DNA of 64,000 nucleotides, taken from contig NZ_JABBYC010000004.1 of the NCBI RefSeq assembly GCF_016742955.1, positions 122,634 through 186,633 on the forward strand. Reading direction: 5' to 3'. This DNA comes from Myceligenerans indicum. Its GTDB lineage: Bacteria > Actinomycetota > Actinomycetes > Actinomycetales > Cellulomonadaceae. Below the pieces are notes generated by a model. It did not search any database, was not told where the DNA came from, and saw only the letters and a list, made by a program, of their open reading frames with translations. Within the stretch, counting starts at the first letter, position 1; each line of letters starts with the position of its first letter. Below are positions 52,747 through 61,956 of the stretch, piece by piece. The position numbers were made by a program, and so were the translations under genes.

Positions 52747-52803
52747 ACCGTACAGTTGCAAAGACTTCTTTGCAAGCATCTATTTGCAAAGAAGTCTTGG
52801 CGA
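52747..52803. promoter_or_regulatory. Operator array and minus-strand promoter
   Basis: A perfect palindrome TTGCAAAGACTTCTTTGCAA lies at 52756-52775. A second, half-degraded copy (TTGCAAAGAAGTCTTGG) starts at 52784. Together they also create a 15-bp inverted repeat, 52761-52775 against 52784-52798. The minus-strand promoter -35 (52775-52770, TTGCAA) and -10 (52752-52747, TACGGT) of the small gene are overlapped by the first palindrome, which is the position of a repressor site. Confidence 0.75.
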
Positions 52804-52859
52804 TCCGTTCCGACCTAGGCTGAAGGTGCGTGACGCCCGGCCTCGGGCAGATAACAAAG

Positions 52860-52890
52860 TTGCAGCGACTGCAAAAAAGGCCCTTAGAGT
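52860..52890 (+). promoter_or_regulatory. Third operator-like palindrome and -10 element of the RND gene
   Basis: TTGCAGCGACTGCAA at 52860-52874 is a perfect six-base inverted repeat related to the TTGCAAAG half-sites. A TAGAGT -10 element follows at 52885-52890, placing the palindrome across the -35 region of the RND promoter. Confidence 0.55.
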
Positions 52891-52985
52891 GGGAACTCCG
52901 GTCGACGTGGCCCTCGTTGGACCGGATGCACCACGACGACGGAGTCGTGTGGCCGTCCCCAGTCCCGCCCGTTCGTGGAGGCATC

Positions 52986-55900
52986 GTGTTCCGTCTCGCC
53001 CGCCTGTCCTTGGCGCATCGCGCCGTCGTCGCCCTGACGACGGTCGCGGTCGCGGTCCTGGGCGTGCTGAGCATGGGTCAGCTCAAACAAGAGCTGATCC
53101 CCTCGCTCCAGCTGCCCATGGGTATCGTCGTCGCGCCGTACGCAGGATCGTCCCCGTCCGTCGTCGAGGAACGTGTCACCCAACCCGTCGAGTCCGCCGC
53201 CGAGACGATCGACGGTGTCGAGTCCGTGACCTCCGACGTCTCGACGGGCCTGTCGATCACCACCGTCGAGTTCGCCTACGGCACCGATATCGAACGCGTC
53301 ACCCAGCGTCTCGAGGCCGCCGTCACGCGCATCGGCCAGGTCCTCCCGGACGGCGTCGACCCGCAGGTGATCGCCGGATCCTTCGACGACCTGCCCGTCG
53401 TGCAGCTCGCCGTCGCGGGCGACGAGTCGAACGACGCCCTGGCCGACACCGTCGAGACGGCGATCGTCCCGGAGCTGGAGAAGCTGGCCGACGTGCGCAG
53501 CGTCGACGTCAGCGGCATCCAGGAGGACCGGATCGTCGTCACGCCGGACGAGGACGAGCTCGCCGACGCCGGGCTCACCGTCGACCAGCTCTCCACCCTC
53601 CTCCAGGACAACGGCGTCGTCATGCCCGGCGGCACCCTCACCGAGGGCGACCGGACCTGGTCCGTCGAACTCGGCACGGACCTCCAGGACGTCAAGGCAC
53701 TCCGGGAGCTGCCGCTGATCCCGGCCGCCGGGGGAAGCCAGGCCGGCGCCGCGGCGGGCGCGGGTGCCGCGGCCGGTGCCGCCGGTGCCGGCGCTGCCGC
53801 GGGTGCGCCCACGGGTGCTTCCGCCGCTGGGGGTGCGGTAGCCCAGGACCCGTCGTCGGGCACCGGAGCGTCGGCGGGCGCCGCCGCGACGGCGATCGAG
53901 CCCGTCGCCCTCGGCGACGTCGCCACGGTGGAGCGCGAGCCCGTCCCCGTCACGTCCGCGTCGCGGCTCGACGGCGAGCCCTCGCTCGGCATCGCGATCA
54001 CCAAGAAGCCCGACGGCAACACCGTGGAGGTGTCGCACGCGGTCCAGGACACGCTCGACGACCTCTCGGACACGCTCGACGCGCGGAACGTCACCGTCGG
54101 CGTCGTCTTCGACCAGGCGCCGTTCATCGAGGAGTCCATCCAGGGCCTGTCCACCGAGGGCGGGCTCGGCCTGCTGTTCGCGGTGCTCGTGATCCTGGTC
54201 TTCCTCGCGTCGCTGCGGTCCACGCTGGTCTCGGCGATCTCGATCCCGCTGTCCCTGGCCGCGACGTTCATCATCATGAACATCACCGGCTACACCCTCA
54301 ACATCCTGACCCTCGGCGCGCTGACGATCTCCATCGGACGTGTCGTCGACGACGCGATCGTGGTCATCGAGAACATCAAGAGACACCTGTCCTACGGCGA
54401 GGAGAAGCTGCCGGCGATCATCGGGGCCGTGCGAGAGGTGGGCGGCGCGATCGCCGCCTCGACCATCTCCACGGTGGCCGTGTTCGCGCCGATCGCCCTG
54501 GTGGGCGGGATGACCGGTGAGCTGTTCCGCCCGTTCGCGCTGACCGTGGCCATCGCGATGGGCGCCTCCCTGATCGTGGCGCTCACGATCGTGCCTGTGC
54601 TGGCGTACTGGTTCGTCAAGGCGCCGCAGGTGCCGGGCGAGACGGAGGAGGAGCGGGAGACGGCACGAGCCGCCGAGCGTGAGGCCGCCGAGGCCAAGGA
54701 GCGCCGGGGCCTGTGGCAGCGGGCGTACGTGCCCAGCCTGGGTGCCGCGCTACGCCACCCGGTCGTCAGCCTGTTCATCGCCGTGGTGGTGCTCGGCGGG
54801 ACGCTGGCCCTGGTGCCGCGCCTGCAGACCAACTTCATCGGTGACAGCGGCCAGAACACGCTGACGGTGACCCAGGCCTTCGAGCCCGGTACGTCGTTCG
54901 AGGCGCAGGACGAGGCCGCTCAGGAGACCGAGAAGGTGCTGGGCGAGGTCGACGGCGTCGAGACCGTGCAGTCCACCGTGGGCACGGGCGAGGCCGAGCA
55001 GGTCGCCTTCATGGGCGGCGGCGGTGACTCGGCCACGTACTCCGTCACCCTGGCCGACGACGTGGACGGCACGGCCGTCGCGGACGAGGTGCGCGACGCC
55101 GTCGAACCGCTCGCCACGGGCGTGACCACCGACGTGACGGTGTCCTCCCAGGACAGCGGCTTCGGCGGATCCACCGTGGACCTCGTCGTGAGCGCTCTCG
55201 ACTCCGAGACGCTGGCGGAGGCGGCCACCGAGGTGGAGGACGCGGTTGCCGACGTCGAGGGGGCCGCGGAGGTCTCGAACAACCTGGCCGCCGCCCAGCA
55301 GATCGTGCAGGTGGACGTCGACCGTGAGAAGGCGGCGGAGGCCGGGCTGAGCGAGTCGGCGGTGTCCGGGATCGTGGCGGCGGCGATGTCGCCGGAGCAG
55401 ACGCTCGGCACCGTGGACATCGACGAGCGCTCCCTCGACGTGGTCGTCTCGACGGGTGAGGCACCCGCGACCCGGGCGGAACTCGAGGACCTGAAGATCC
55501 CGACGGCGACGGGCACGGTCAAGCTCACGCAGCTGGCGGACGTGGTGGTCGAGGACGTGCCGACCACCATCACCCGCACCGACGGGGAGCGCACCGCCAC
55601 CGTGTCGGTGACGCCCGCCGAGGAAGACCTCGGGGCCCTGACGGCGGCGCTCAACACGCGGATCGCCGACGTGACCCTGCCTGCCGGGGCGACCGTCGTG
55701 GTGGGTGGCGCCGCCGCGGAGCAGGCCGACGCCTTCAGCGATCTCGGCCTCGCGCTGATCGCCGCCATCTTCATCGTGTACGTCGTGATGGTGGCGACGT
55801 TCGGGTCGCTGGTGCAGCCGCTGATCCTGCTGGTGTCGGTGCCGTTCGCGGCGACCGGCGCGCTGGGCGCCCTCCTGATCAGCAACACCCCGCTGGGCGT

Positions 55901-56339
55901 GCCGGCACTGATCGGCGTGCTGCTGCTGGTCGGGATCGTGGTCTCGAACGCGATCGTGCTCATCGACCTGATCAACCAGTACCGCTCGCGCGGCAGCGAC
56001 CTCGAGGAGGCGGTGCGCGAGGGTGCCCGCCAGCGCCTGCGGCCCATCGTGATGACGGCTCTGGCCACGGTGTTCGCGCTGACGCCGATGGCGCTCGGGG
56101 TCACCGGTGGTGGTGCCTTCATCGCGCAGCCGCTGGCGCTCGTGGTGATCGGCGGGCTCGTCTCATCCACGCTGCTCACGCTGTTCATCGTGCCGGTGCT
56201 CTACTCGCTCATCGAGCGTGGCAAGCTCCGCCGCGCGGAGAAGCGGGAAGCGCGCCGCCGCCGTCGTGCCGCGAGGGAGGAGATCAGGGCCCGCCAGACG
56301 CAGGCCGCCGCCGACCTGGCGGCCTCCGCTCTCCGGTAG
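52986..56339 (+). CDS. RND-family (HAE/SwrC-like) multidrug efflux transporter
   Basis: A 1,117-residue inner-membrane pump with the RND layout: N-terminal helix, large extracytoplasmic loop, six-helix block, second large loop, second six-helix block. Seen in sequence are the N-terminal FRLARLSLAHRAVVALTTVA and QELIPSLQLPMGIVVAPYAG. The helix-4 motif GRVVDDAIVVIENIKRHL supplies the two Asp residues of the proton relay. LMGGVTGELFRPF-like sequence and a C-terminal VLLLVGIVVSNAIVLIDLINQ complete the pattern. An Ala/Gly-rich insertion lies near residues 250-290. The GTG at 52986 follows GTGGAGG with short spacing. Control by the operator array upstream is likely. Substrates are unknown. Confidence 0.92.
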   Translation: MFRLARLSLAHRAVVALTTVAVAVLGVLSMGQLKQELIPSLQLPMGIVVAPYAGSSPSVVEERVTQPVESAAETIDGVESVTSDVSTGLSITTVEFAYGTDIERVTQRLEAAVTRIGQVLPDGVDPQVIAGSFDDLPVVQLAVAGDESNDALADTVETAIVPELEKLADVRSVDVSGIQEDRIVVTPDEDELADAGLTVDQLSTLLQDNGVVMPGGTLTEGDRTWSVELGTDLQDVKALRELPLIPAAGGSQAGAAAGAGAAAGAAGAGAAAGAPTGASAAGGAVAQDPSSGTGASAGAAATAIEPVALGDVATVEREPVPVTSASRLDGEPSLGIAITKKPDGNTVEVSHAVQDTLDDLSDTLDARNVTVGVVFDQAPFIEESIQGLSTEGGLGLLFAVLVILVFLASLRSTLVSAISIPLSLAATFIIMNITGYTLNILTLGALTISIGRVVDDAIVVIENIKRHLSYGEEKLPAIIGAVREVGGAIAASTISTVAVFAPIALVGGMTGELFRPFALTVAIAMGASLIVALTIVPVLAYWFVKAPQVPGETEEERETARAAEREAAEAKERRGLWQRAYVPSLGAALRHPVVSLFIAVVVLGGTLALVPRLQTNFIGDSGQNTLTVTQAFEPGTSFEAQDEAAQETEKVLGEVDGVETVQSTVGTGEAEQVAFMGGGGDSATYSVTLADDVDGTAVADEVRDAVEPLATGVTTDVTVSSQDSGFGGSTVDLVVSALDSETLAEAATEVEDAVADVEGAAEVSNNLAAAQQIVQVDVDREKAAEAGLSESAVSGIVAAAMSPEQTLGTVDIDERSLDVVVSTGEAPATRAELEDLKIPTATGTVKLTQLADVVVEDVPTTITRTDGERTATVSVTPAEEDLGALTAALNTRIADVTLPAGATVVVGGAAAEQADAFSDLGLALIAAIFIVYVVMVATFGSLVQPLILLVSVPFAATGALGALLISNTPLGVPALIGVLLLVGIVVSNAIVLIDLINQYRSRGSDLEEAVREGARQRLRPIVMTALATVFALTPMALGVTGGGAFIAQPLALVVIGGLVSSTLLTLFIVPVLYSLIERGKLRRAEKREARRRRRAAREEIRARQTQAAADLAASALR

Positions 56340-56400
56340 CCGTGAGCGAGGCGGGCGGCCCGGTCACCGTGACCAGGCCGGCCGCCAGGCCAGAACGACT

Positions 56401-56436
56401 GCGGGGCGCGGCCCGGACTCCCGGGCCGCGCCCCGC
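56401..56436. terminator. 16-bp hairpin after the RND gene
   Basis: Bases 56401-56416 pair perfectly with 56421-56436 around loop ACTC, between the ends of the RND gene (56339) and the convergent ABC permease gene (56450). Confidence 0.8.
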
Positions 56437-56449
56437 CGTCGTCGTGGGG

Positions 56450-57334
56450 TCAGGCGTCGCGTGTCTTGAGGGAGATGCCGCCGGCGATCAGCAGCGCCGC
56501 GGTGTACGCCGCGAGGACCCCCATGCCGACCCACGGTTCCAGGATCTCGGGGCCGCCGGCCGCGACCGAGTCGCCACCCGAACCTGTGATTGCGGACCCG
56601 GCAACGCTGGGGAGGAACTTGTTGATCTCGACCACCCACGCAGGAGCGCCCGGGAACTGGCTCGCGATGCCGAACGGGAGGGGAATGACCAGGAAGACCG
56701 CGACCATCGTGAAGATCGCTCCGGCGGTGTGCCGGATCAGCGTTCCGATGCCGATCGCGAAGAGTGCCACGAGCACCACGTACAGGACGACGCCGTAGAG
56801 CGGCCGGAGCTGGTCCGCGTCGGACCAGTCGACCGTGATTCCGTGGGGCTTCAGGAGCGGGTAGGTCGTCAGCCAGGACAGACCGACGGCCACCGCCACC
56901 AGTACTGCTGTCACGGCCGCGAGGACGGTCGCCTTGGCCGTGTACGCGCCCAGCCGATGAGGCGCGACGGTGAAGGTGGACCGGATCATGCCGGTCGAGT
57001 ACTCGCCGGTGATGACCATGGAGCCCAGGACCGCGACCACGAGCGCCCCGAACTGATAGCCGACGGTGACCACCATGCTGGCAGGGAAGAGCTGGCCTGC
57101 TTCCCCGCCCCCGCCGTCCGCGTCCTGGCCGGCGACGAACACCGCGGCGGCAGCGATCATCAGTGCCGTCCCGACGAGGACCACCACGGTCGAACCCAGC
57201 GTCCACCAGGTGGAGCGCAGCGACCAGAGCTTGATCCACTCCGAGCGCAGCAGGCGTCCGAAGGACACCTTCTTCACCGTCACGCCGGGCGACGGCTTCC
57301 GGCCGGCCGGTGCGTCGAGGGTCGTGGTGCTCAT
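56450..57334 (-). CDS. ABC-2 type transporter permease
   Basis: A 294-residue membrane protein with about six hydrophobic helices and the N-terminal RLLRSEWIKLWSLRSTWWTL. That pattern is typical of permeases of the drug/lantibiotic export class (DrrB/NatB-like). It contains VITGEYSTGMIRSTF before the second helix. Its start overlaps the ATPase stop (ATGA), so both make one exporter. The pair is convergent with the RND gene. It probably exports hydrophobic compounds or ions; the substrate is unknown. Confidence 0.9.
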   Translation of the reverse strand: MSTTTLDAPAGRKPSPGVTVKKVSFGRLLRSEWIKLWSLRSTWWTLGSTVVVLVGTALMIAAAAVFVAGQDADGGGGEAGQLFPASMVVTVGYQFGALVVAVLGSMVITGEYSTGMIRSTFTVAPHRLGAYTAKATVLAAVTAVLVAVAVGLSWLTTYPLLKPHGITVDWSDADQLRPLYGVVLYVVLVALFAIGIGTLIRHTAGAIFTMVAVFLVIPLPFGIASQFPGAPAWVVEINKFLPSVAGSAITGSGGDSVAAGGPEILEPWVGMGVLAAYTAALLIAGGISLKTRDA

Positions 57335-58386
57335 CGGTCGCTCACCTCCTGCGAGGAGGTCGCGGGAGCCGTGCCGGTGGCGGGCCGCCCCGCGGCGGGC
57401 GCCGTCGTCGACGGGTCGGTGAGGTGCGCGCCGACCGCTGCCGCGGCGAGATCCGCCGGCTCGGCTCCCGCGTCGTCGGACAGGTTCTCCGAGCGGTACT
57501 CCACCGCATCGGCGGTGAGGGACATGTACGCCTCTTCCAGCGTCGATTGGATGGGGGTGAGCTCGTGCAGCACGATCCGGCCCGCGGCGGCGAGCTCGCC
57601 CACCGATGCCGCGTCGGGTCCCGTGACCTCCAGGACGTCCGCTTCCGGAGCGGTGACCTGCGCGTCCTTCTCCTTCAGGAGCGCGGCCAGGTCGCCGGCC
57701 TGCGGCGAGCGCACGCGCACGTGCTTGCGCTCGGAGGCGGCGATGAGGTCCTCGACCGACGTGTCGGCCAGGATGCGTCCCCGGCCGATCACGATGACGT
57801 GGTCCGCCGTGAGCGCAACCTCGCTCATCAGGTGGCTGGACAGGAAGACGGTGCGGCCCTCGGACGCGAGGTGCTTGGCGAGGTTGCGGACCCAGATGAC
57901 GCCCTCGGGGTCGAGGCCGTTGACCGGTTCGTCAAGGATGAGCGTCTGGGGGTCGCCCAGCAGCGCGGCCGCGATGCCGAGACGCTGTCCCATGCCGAGC
58001 GAGAACCCGCCCACACGCTTCTTCGCGACGGACTCGAGGCCGGTGAGCTCGATGACGTCGAGCACGCGCTGGGTGGGGATGGCGTGCGTCGCTGCCAGCG
58101 CACGCAGATGGTTGAACGCCGAGCGGCCGGAGTGCACGGCCTTGGCCTCCAGCAGCGCGCCGACCTCGGCCAGCGGGCGTGCGAGCTTCGCGTACGGCCG
58201 GCCGTTCACGGTGACGGTTCCGGCGGTGGGCTTGTCCAGGCCCATGATCATGCGCATCGTGGTGGACTTCCCGGCCCCGTTGGGGCCCAGGAAGCCGGTG
58301 ACGCGGCCGGGCTGGACGGTGAAGGTGACGTGGTCGACGGCGGTTTTGGAGCCGTATCTCTTGGCGAGACCGTGGGCCTCGATCAT
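57331..58386 (-). CDS. ABC transporter ATP-binding protein
   Basis: A 351-residue ATPase of the DrrA/NatA class. The Walker A is in GFLGPNGAGKSTTMRMIMG (near residue 40), the signature is in LGMGQRLGIAAALLG, the Walker B is LILDEPVNGLDPEG and the switch histidine is in VFLSSHLMSE. The last 50 residues are an Ala/Thr/Pro-rich tail. The start at 58386 follows GCAGGAGCGC. The two-gene operon is preceded by an upstream region rich in short repeats. Confidence 0.93.
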   Translation of the reverse strand: MIEAHGLAKRYGSKTAVDHVTFTVQPGRVTGFLGPNGAGKSTTMRMIMGLDKPTAGTVTVNGRPYAKLARPLAEVGALLEAKAVHSGRSAFNHLRALAATHAIPTQRVLDVIELTGLESVAKKRVGGFSLGMGQRLGIAAALLGDPQTLILDEPVNGLDPEGVIWVRNLAKHLASEGRTVFLSSHLMSEVALTADHVIVIGRGRILADTSVEDLIAASERKHVRVRSPQAGDLAALLKEKDAQVTAPEADVLEVTGPDAASVGELAAAGRIVLHELTPIQSTLEEAYMSLTADAVEYRSENLSDDAGAEPADLAAAAVGAHLTDPSTTAPAAGRPATGTAPATSSQEVSDR

Positions 58387-58664
58387 GATGCGCTCCTGCG
58401 GGGGTGAGTCATGGTGGCGGTTGTCGCTCTCCGGGTGCGGGGCGTCGGGTCGTCGGGTCCGACGACGCCAGGTACGCACGACACTAGGGCGGCCTGTCGG
58501 CACCCGTCATCGAAAGTATCCCTGAATCATCCCTGATTCGCCGGGAATCAACCCGCAGGATGATCGGTGTCATCCCTGAGGACTAGACCACATGGCCGGA
58601 CCGTCCGGGAACTGTCACGGTGTCGTTGACGTTCATTAGCATGGGTGCCAACCAGGAGGAGCAC
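58387..58664. promoter_or_regulatory. Divergent region upstream of the ABC pair and the BI-1 gene
   Basis: No gene is supported. The octamer ATCCCTGA occurs at 58518-58525, 58529-58536 and 58572-58579, and a perfect inverted repeat TGATTC-GCCGG-GAATCA spans 58534-58550. These are possible regulator sites for the ABC operon. AGGAGGA precedes the ATG at 58665. Confidence 0.45.
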
Positions 58665-59510
58665 ATGAGCAACCCCGTCTTTTCGAACAGCGACGTGTTC
58701 GGCGAACCACGCCGCACAGGGGCGCCGCGAGGCGCCCGCGGTGGTACGGCCACCGCCCCGAACCCCTACTCGCAGTACGGCACGGCAGGCCCGGCGTCGA
58801 TGGACGCCTCCCAGCTCGGCGCGATGTACGACGCGCCGTCGGCCACCACGGCCGACACCAAGCGACTCACCTACGACGACGTGATCGTCAAGACCGGTGG
58901 GCTGCTGGCGCTGCTGGTCGTGGTCGCCGCGGCGACCTTCGTTCTCGCGCCCGGCCTCATGTGGATCGGCCTCATCGGTGGTCTGATCCTCGGCCTGGTC
59001 AACGCCTTCAAGAGGAACCCGTCGCCGTTCCTCATCATCGCCTACACGGTGTTCCAGGGCATGTTCGTGGGCGGCATCTCGTACGTCTACAACGGCTTCG
59101 CCGAGGGCGCGATCACCCAGGCGGTGATCGGTACCCTCGTGACGTTCGTCGGCGCGCTGCTCCTGTTCCGGAGCGGGAAGGTGCGCGTCACCGCGAAGTT
59201 CACGCGCTGGCTGATGATCGCGATGATCGGCTACGTCGCGTTCGCGCTGATCAACTTCGTCCTGGTGGCGTTCGGTGTGCTCGACGGCTGGGGCCTGCGC
59301 AGCGGTCCGATCGGCATCGTCATCGGCCTGATCGCGATCGGCCTCGCGGCGGCCTCCCTGATCGTCGACTTCGACTCGATCAAGCGCGGCGTCGAGGCCG
59401 GAGCGCCGGCCAAGATGGCGTGGGCCGCGGCGTTCGGGCTCCTCGTCACCCTCATCTGGCTGTACCTGGAGTTCCTGCGTCTGGCCGCGATCTTCGCGAG
59501 CAGCGACTGA
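58665..59510 (+). CDS. Bax inhibitor-1/YccA family membrane protein
   Basis: A 281-residue protein with about 70 polar N-terminal residues and seven hydrophobic helices (from about LLALLVVVAAATFVLAPGL). Features of the BI-1/YccA family include IAYTVFQGMFVGGISYVY, FALINFVLVAFGVLDGWG and the acidic FDSIKRGVEAGAP before the last helix. Its function in bacteria is not well settled; a calcium-leak or membrane-protein-quality role is proposed for the family. The ATG at 58665 has the strong AGGAGGA site. A 17-bp direct repeat surrounds its stop codon (about 59501-59533). Confidence 0.9.
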   Translation: MSNPVFSNSDVFGEPRRTGAPRGARGGTATAPNPYSQYGTAGPASMDASQLGAMYDAPSATTADTKRLTYDDVIVKTGGLLALLVVVAAATFVLAPGLMWIGLIGGLILGLVNAFKRNPSPFLIIAYTVFQGMFVGGISYVYNGFAEGAITQAVIGTLVTFVGALLLFRSGKVRVTAKFTRWLMIAMIGYVAFALINFVLVAFGVLDGWGLRSGPIGIVIGLIAIGLAAASLIVDFDSIKRGVEAGAPAKMAWAAAFGLLVTLIWLYLEFLRLAAIFASSD

Positions 59511-59553
59511 TCGTGAGCAGCGACTGATCGTGAGCGGCGGGTGACGTCATCCG

Positions 59554-59607
59554 CCGGTGAGACGCCCCCGGCCGGTGACCGGTCACCGGCCGGGGGCGTC
59601 TCACCGG
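59554..59607. terminator. Perfect 54-bp palindrome
   Basis: Bases 59554-59580 are the exact reverse complement of 59581-59607 with no spacer. It can form a very stable hairpin and probably ends the BI-1 transcript, although a zero-base loop must open to three or four bases in RNA. Confidence 0.75.
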
Positions 59608-59640
59608 CAGGGACCGATCACCGGCCGATCGTCACCGGCC

Positions 59641-59706
59641 GACGGCCCGGGCTCCTTTCCTGAAGGAGCCCGGGCCGTCGTCTTTCCTGAAGGAGCCCGG
59701 GCCGTC
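59641..59706. terminator. 17-bp hairpin with duplicated right arm
   Basis: Bases 59641-59657 pair with 59663-59679 around loop TCCTG. The right arm and loop are repeated with a 27-base period, so 59690-59706 can pair with the same left arm. The rest of the spacer to 59865 has short imperfect repeats and no gene. Confidence 0.75.
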
Positions 59707-59865
59707 GTCGTCCCACCGCCGAACTCGGCTGCCTGCCCGACCGCCCGCCTGGCCGTCGAACACGGCTCCGCGCCCGGCCGGTGAGCTCAGCCGCTGACCC
59801 GCTCGCCGCCCGCCGAACTCAGCCGCCGACCCGCCCCGTGCACGGCCGTCGCGGCCGGCCGCCCC

Positions 59866-61869
59866 TCAGCTCTCGTCGAGGTCGCCGAAGTAGTGGTTCT
59901 GGTGCTCGCCCTGCTCGGCGCGGATGACATGCATCACCGCGTTGATGAGCGCCAGGTGGGTGAACGCCTGCGGGAAGTTCCCCAGGTGCCGGCCGCTGGT
60001 CGGGTCGATCTCCTCGGCGTACAGGTTCAGCGAGGAGGCGAACGACAGCAGCCGCTCGCACAGCGCCTTGGCCCGCTCCAGCTCCCCGATCTCCACCAGC
60101 GCGGACACCAGCCAGAACGAGCAGATCGTGAAGGTGCCCTCCTCACCCGCGAGGCCGTCGTCGGTCTCGTCGATGCGGTAGCGCAGCACCAGCCCGTCCA
60201 CGGTGAGCTCGTCGGCGATGGCCAGGACGGTGGCGCGCACGCTCTCGTGGTCCGGCGGCAGGAACCGCAGCAGTGGCACGAGCAGCAGGGACGCGTCCAG
60301 CGCCGGGTCGCCGTAGCGCTGGGTGAACACGCCGCGCTCGTCGACGCCCTTGGCGAGGATGTCCGCCTTGATCTCGTCGGCGATCTTCTGCCACTGTTCG
60401 GCGTAGTCGTGCTCGTCGTACAGCCGCGCCAGCTTCGCGCCGCGGTCCATCGCGACCCAGCACATCAGCTTCGAGGACGTGAAGTGCTGCGGCTCGCCAC
60501 GCACCTCCCAGATACCGCGGTCCGGCTTGTGCCAGTGCTTCGCGGCCTCCTCGACCTGGCGCTTGAGGATCGGCCAGAGCGACTCCGGGAGCTGCTCGCG
60601 CGAGCGCGTGTGCAGGTACACGGAGTCGAGCACGGCGCCCCAGACGTCGTGCTGCTTCTGGTTGTAGGCGCCGTTGCCGACCCGCACCGGGCGGGCACCC
60701 TCGTAGCCGGACAGGTGCGAGAGCTCTGCCTCCTCCAGCGTCTCCTCGCCGCCCACGCCGTACATGATCTGGAGCTGCTTGTTGTCGCGGCACACGTCGT
60801 GGATGAACGCGAAGAAGTCGTTCGCCTCACGGTCCAGGCCGAGCGTGTACAGGCCCCACAGGGCGAACGTCGAGTCCCGGATCCACGAGTAGCGGTAGTC
60901 CCAGTTGCGTTCCCCGCCCGGGGTCTCCGGGAGCGACGTCGTGGCCGCCGCGATGAGCGCGCCGGTGGGGGAGTAGGTCAGCCCCTTCAGCGTGAGCGCG
61001 GAACGCTGCAGGTAGATCCGCCACGGGTGGTCGGGGAACTTGCCCTGGGTGATCCAGTCGCGCCAGTACTGCTCCGTGCGCCACATCGCGGCGGTCGCAT
61101 CGGTCCAGCTCTTCGGGGCGGGCTGCGATCCCCACGACATCGCGACGAAGTGGGTGGTGCCCTCGGTCATCCGGGTGCGGGCGATGGCCCGCCGGCCCTC
61201 CAGGCCGAACCGCAGGTCCGACGTCAGGCTGATGTCGGGGTTGTGCTTGCCGAGGCGCGCGGTGACGTTCGAGTAGCCGCTGTTGTCGTAGGACCAGGCC
61301 GGCTCGTTGCGCGCGTAGTTGGGCCGCGGCTCGCACATCACCTCAAGGTCCACCGTGCCCGACACGCACTTCACCGTGCGCAGCAGGATGTGCTCGGCGT
61401 CGTTGTCGGTGGGGGTGCGCCGGTGCGTCCCGGACCGCTTGTCGACGTCGTGCCAGGGCCCCATCAGCATCGCGTCGCGCACGACGAGCCAGCCGGTGGA
61501 GGTCTGCCAGGTGGTCTCGAGGATGAGGGTGCCGGGGATGTACCGGCGCGCGACCGGCACGCGCACCCCGTAGGGGCTGAGCCGGAAGCGTCCTGCGCCG
61601 CGGTCCAGGAGCGCGGAGAAGATGCTGGCCGAGTCGGGGCGCGGCACGCACATCCACTCCACCGCGCCCGAGGGCGCGATGAGGGCGTTCGCCTCGCAGT
61701 CCGAGAGGAACCCGTAGTCGGCGATCGACGGGAACTTGCTGCGCCAGTCCCACGCCTGGGGCGACGCTCCGTCGCTCGAGGTGTGTCCCTTGACCGGGCG
61801 CTTGAGGGCGTCGGTGGAGTGCCGCCGGGCCGCCTGCGGAGCTGCGGTGTCGGGTGAATCCGTCGTCAT
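59866..61869 (-). CDS. Glycoside hydrolase family 15 protein (trehalase/glucoamylase-like)
   Basis: A 667-residue GH15 enzyme: N-terminal beta-sandwich (IADYGFLSDCEANALIAPSG, VEWMCVPRPDSASIF) and the (alpha/alpha)6 barrel with the active-site region NWDYRYSWIRDSTFALWGLY near residue 332. The second acid region is EEIDPTSGRHLGNFPQAFTH near 620. Actinobacterial homologues hydrolyse trehalose (needing phosphate and Mg) or maltose-type glucans. No signal peptide is visible, so it is cytosolic, which fits a trehalase. It stands outside the cluster on the right flank. Confidence 0.92.
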   Translation of the reverse strand: MTTDSPDTAAPQAARRHSTDALKRPVKGHTSSDGASPQAWDWRSKFPSIADYGFLSDCEANALIAPSGAVEWMCVPRPDSASIFSALLDRGAGRFRLSPYGVRVPVARRYIPGTLILETTWQTSTGWLVVRDAMLMGPWHDVDKRSGTHRRTPTDNDAEHILLRTVKCVSGTVDLEVMCEPRPNYARNEPAWSYDNSGYSNVTARLGKHNPDISLTSDLRFGLEGRRAIARTRMTEGTTHFVAMSWGSQPAPKSWTDATAAMWRTEQYWRDWITQGKFPDHPWRIYLQRSALTLKGLTYSPTGALIAAATTSLPETPGGERNWDYRYSWIRDSTFALWGLYTLGLDREANDFFAFIHDVCRDNKQLQIMYGVGGEETLEEAELSHLSGYEGARPVRVGNGAYNQKQHDVWGAVLDSVYLHTRSREQLPESLWPILKRQVEEAAKHWHKPDRGIWEVRGEPQHFTSSKLMCWVAMDRGAKLARLYDEHDYAEQWQKIADEIKADILAKGVDERGVFTQRYGDPALDASLLLVPLLRFLPPDHESVRATVLAIADELTVDGLVLRYRIDETDDGLAGEEGTFTICSFWLVSALVEIGELERAKALCERLLSFASSLNLYAEEIDPTSGRHLGNFPQAFTHLALINAVMHVIRAEQGEHQNHYFGDLDES

Positions 61870-61956
61870 GGACCCAAGGGTTCCCCACGTTCATGGGCTT
61901 GGACAAACCATGGGGTCAGGCGTCTGACTTCTTTAGGGGATGGCCCGATGCCGCGG

